Source: Phytomonospora endophytica (lineage in GTDB: Bacteria; Actinomycetota; Actinomycetes; Mycobacteriales; Micromonosporaceae). Taken from it: a stretch of 64,000 nt of DNA. Below are positions 61,671 to 64,000 of the stretch, piece after piece. The position numbers were made by a program, and so were the translations under genes. Every line of letters begins with the position of its first letter. Within the stretch, counting starts at the first letter, position 1. The stretch lies in contig NZ_JACHGT010000020.1 in assembly GCF_014202425.1 (NCBI RefSeq), forward strand, positions 101,134 through 165,133. The letters are read 5' to 3'. The notes under the pieces were generated by a model, which saw only the letters and a list, made by a program, of their open reading frames with translations, was not told the DNA's origin and searched no databases.

Positions 61671-62888
61671 TCAGCGGCGGCGCAGCGAACGCGCGCCCGC
61701 CGAACCCGACAGCGCCATCAACACCGCCCCGACCACCATCGCGCGCCGGCGATGCGGATTGGAGAAGGTCCCCGCCTCGACGGGCGCCGCCTCCGGAAGC
61801 GGCACCGCCAGTTCCCGGGGGAGCGGCGGTGGTGGTGGCGGTGGGTCGTAGTCCGGCGGTGGCTCCTGGCCCGGCGGAGGCGGTGGTGGTGGAGGCGGAG
61901 CGGGGGGCGAGGGCGGCGATGGGGACACCGGCGGCGACGACGGCGGGACGGTCGTCGTCGGGGCGGGACTCGACGGCGACGGCGACGGCTTCGACGTGCT
62001 CGGGCTCGGGCTCGGTGTGACGAGTGGGCGCGGACAGTAGGCCGCGTCCGCCGAGTCGAGGGCCGGCCAGTTCGCCACCGCCGACGCGCGCGGCTCGCCG
62101 TCGAGCGGTAGGCGGTAGAGGGCCGCGCGGCCGCCGATGTCGCCCGCGACGGCGTAGAGGACCCGCCCGGGCGCGATGAACGTCGCGGCGAAGAAGCCCT
62201 TGCCGGGCAGGCCGCGCACCGGTCGCAGCACGACACGGCCGCTGTCGGGGTCGACGCTGACCAGCGTGCCACCACCCACTGAGGACAGTCCGTACAACAG
62301 ACCGGTCTGGGAGTCGTAGGACCAGTCGCCGAAGCGCGGATGCGTCGAGATCCGCACCCGCTCCACAATGGACGCGAACTCGTCCGTCTGCGCCGGGTCG
62401 ATGCCGACCGAGACCAGTTCGGTGTCGGTGAGGACGAGCAGGCGGTCGCCGACGACGTCGCCGACATAGGCGCCCGCGAAGCCACGCAGATCCTCGCCGC
62501 CCTTGACCCGCCCCAGGTCACGGGTCTGGCCCTTGCGGTCGATGCGGATCAGGTCGGCGCCCGAACCGCCGCCGCGCGTCGGCGTCAGGCCGTAGAGCAT
62601 CTCCTGGCGGGGGGCGAAACCGACGGCGTTGACCCGGTAGGGCAGGGCGGCGACGGTGACGCGGGCGCCGTCGCCATGGTCCACCGTGGACAGCTTGTGC
62701 GCACCCGAGACCGGGTCGCGCCACGTCAGACAGGCCGAACCCGGCGGTGCCGCCGAGGCCTCCTCGTGCACGACAGTCCCGACGACGGCCAGCCCGAAGA
62801 CGACCGCGCCCGCCACGACTCCCGCGCAGGACAACAAAAGGGGGATACGACGCACACGCCGCGCCGAGCTGACCACAGATACGCGCAT
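61671..62888 (-). CDS. Secreted repeat-propeller protein with Pro-rich stalk and C-terminal anchor
   Basis: A 405-residue exported protein: signal/anchor helix (about 15-36), a propeller-like domain (about 45-290, with repeated LYGL and VSVDPDSG strands, of DUF6923 type), a long Pro/Ser stalk (about 295-360, including a run of ten Pro) and a C-terminal hydrophobic helix before RSLRRR. It has no LPxTG. A cell-surface display role is inferred. The ATG lies 57 bases from the divergent DUF4239-like gene. Confidence 0.72.
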   Translation of the reverse strand: MRVSVVSSARRVRRIPLLLSCAGVVAGAVVFGLAVVGTVVHEEASAAPPGSACLTWRDPVSGAHKLSTVDHGDGARVTVAALPYRVNAVGFAPRQEMLYGLTPTRGGGSGADLIRIDRKGQTRDLGRVKGGEDLRGFAGAYVGDVVGDRLLVLTDTELVSVGIDPAQTDEFASIVERVRISTHPRFGDWSYDSQTGLLYGLSSVGGGTLVSVDPDSGRVVLRPVRGLPGKGFFAATFIAPGRVLYAVAGDIGGRAALYRLPLDGEPRASAVANWPALDSADAAYCPRPLVTPSPSPSTSKPSPSPSSPAPTTTVPPSSPPVSPSPPSPPAPPPPPPPPPGQEPPPDYDPPPPPPPLPRELAVPLPEAAPVEAGTFSNPHRRRAMVVGAVLMALSGSAGARSLRRR

Positions 62889-62945
62889 GATGACTACAAG
62901 TTAGTGCAAGATAACCGAAAGTCCGGTCATATAAGGGGTACAGCG

Positions 62946-63713
62946 ATGAACGTGTGGCTGCTCGGGGCCGTCGTGGTGTGCGGGGCCGCCGTCCTGGCGG
63001 GGGGACTCGCCCTCGTCCAGCAGCGGTTCTCCCCGCCACAGACGCGGGAGCCGTACAACGAGGTGGCCGGGTCGGTGTTCGAGATCGTGAGCGTGCTCTA
63101 CGCGATCGTGCTCGCCTTCGTGCTCATCGCGGTGTGGGAGCAGATGACCGAGGCCCAGCGGACGAGTTATGCGGAATCCGCGGCCGTCGTCGAGGTCTAC
63201 TGGGACGCGCAGAACCTGCCCGACGCGCAACGCGTCGCCGTGCAGGACCTGTGCGTGCAGTACGCCGATCAGGTCATCAACGTCGAATGGGAACAGATGC
63301 GGGCCCAGAGCCCGGTGAGCCAGGACGGTTGGGCCATCGCCGACTCGATCCGGGCCCACTGGTCGAGTTGGGACGCCCAGGGAGACGTCGCGAACGCCGT
63401 GAAGGACGACGGCCGCGACCAGATCCGCGTCCTGTACGACGCCCGGGCCGAGAGGTTGGGGACGGCCGAGGACGGCTTGTCGGGAGTCATGTGGCTGGTG
63501 CTGATCGCGGGAGCGGTGCTGGTGATGGGGGTGCTGTTCCTGTTCGGGATCCCAGGACGAGCCGCGCACCTGGCGATCGTGACGGCGGCGGCGAGCATGA
63601 TCGCGCTGTTGTTGTTCTCGGTTTACGAGCTGGAGTACCCGTACTCACGGGCGATGGCGATCGGGCCGGAGGCGATGCGGCTGGCGTTGGAGAGGTTCAC
63701 GCATATTGGGTGA
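62946..63713 (+). CDS. DUF4239/bestrophin-like membrane protein
   Basis: A 255-residue protein with two N-terminal helices (about 4-26 and 44-64), a soluble middle and two C-terminal helices (about 180-202 and 207-225). The opening YNEVAGSVFEIVSVLYAIVL and the spacing of helices match DUF4239, a bestrophin-like family of unknown function. A TATAAG box (62930-62935) and AGGGG lie before the ATG. It is divergent from the propeller protein gene. Confidence 0.83.
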   Translation: MNVWLLGAVVVCGAAVLAGGLALVQQRFSPPQTREPYNEVAGSVFEIVSVLYAIVLAFVLIAVWEQMTEAQRTSYAESAAVVEVYWDAQNLPDAQRVAVQDLCVQYADQVINVEWEQMRAQSPVSQDGWAIADSIRAHWSSWDAQGDVANAVKDDGRDQIRVLYDARAERLGTAEDGLSGVMWLVLIAGAVLVMGVLFLFGIPGRAAHLAIVTAAASMIALLLFSVYELEYPYSRAMAIGPEAMRLALERFTHIG

Positions 63714-64000
63714 GGACGGGGGTTGGGGCTTGGGGCTTCGGGCTTCGGGCTTCGGCGTGAGAGCCGTGGGGCTTGGTCTTGGTTTTCGCGTAGCGGGTTG
63801 GTCTTGGTTTTCGCGTAGCGAGTCGGTCGGGACTTGAGACTTCGGCACGAGAGCCGTGAGGCGAGGGCTTGGTTTTGATCTTCGCGTAGCGAGTCTCGAA
63901 GAGACTCGCGGAGCGAGTTCCGGGTCCAGGGACGGAGTCCCTGGTGGGGTCTGGGGCGAAGCCCCAGCGGGGGTCTCGGGGGCGGAGCCCCTGAGCAGGG
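63714..64000. repeat. Low-complexity repeats at the right edge
   Basis: No gene is seen. The motif TTCGGCRYGAGAGCCGTG occurs at 63751 and 63841, 90 bp apart, and TTCGCGTAGCG occurs three times (63785, 63811, 63881). Inverted blocks such as CCAGGGACGGAGTCCCTGG and TGGGGCGAAGCCCCA follow. It resembles spacer repeats common in actinomycete genomes and is cut by the window end. Confidence 0.6.

Overview
The window is chromosomal DNA of a high-GC, mycelial-type actinomycete (class Actinomycetes). Evidence: strong G/C bias at third codon positions, frequent GTG/TTG starts, many starts only 5-7 nt downstream of a TANNNT -10 box (probable leaderless transcripts), the actinobacterial 24-residue ribosomal protein bL37, a PdtaS-type kinase, a HelD/HelR-type RNAP-recycling ATPase, an IdeR/DmdR iron box and an actinobacterial cysteine leader peptide. 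No rRNA, phage, insertion sequence or CRISPR array was recognised. The genus cannot be fixed from the sequence; a non-Streptomyces genus is a guess.

Layout. 1-3 kb: tail of an MFS exporter, bL37, a biotinyl carrier protein with a GNAT, and a double-SIS sugar-phosphate protein. 3.2-6.2 kb: MFS exporter plus SDR under a divergent TetR with three matching operators. 6.2-9.8 kb: a four-gene osmoprotectant (OpuC/ProU-like) ABC transporter. 9.8-13.3 kb: an orphan propeller-like protein, an SDR/TetR pair, an EF-hand protein and a DUF2087 regulator. 13.4-15.6 kb: PdtaS-like histidine kinase and a VapBC-type toxin-antitoxin pair. 15.8-19.3 kb: sulfur assimilation operon (leader peptide, sulfite reductase, zinc ribbon, CysH, sirohydrochlorin chelatase). 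19.7-24.6 kb: membrane acyltransferase, a Trp-rich micro-protein, HelR-like ATPase, glycosyltransferase.

25-38 kb: a secretory and nutrient region with two trypsin-like proteases, a siderophore ABC system with an iron box, a PhoD-like phosphatase, an LPVTG-anchored choice-of-anchor-A protein and an M28 aminopeptidase. 38.2-44.3 kb: the most unusual part, a compact module of a signal-less subtilase, a sigma-70 family factor, an orphan protein in the anti-sigma position, a TPR-CHAT protease and a small membrane protein, preceded by a CRP-like palindrome and a 17-bp perfect inverted repeat. It looks like an intracellular two-protease signalling or conflict system.

44.3-64 kb: PNGase A-like secreted protein, Pro-rich lectin-like membrane protein, SDR, WYL regulator, tRNA-Lys, HxlR/RidA pair, membrane esterase, deoxyribosyltransferase-like protein, a SigB/HrdB-class sigma factor, an RpiR regulator divergent from oligoribonuclease, small membrane proteins, tRNA-His, an ALDH/DGPF/ECF42 operon and three poorly known membrane or secreted proteins, ending in low-complexity repeats.
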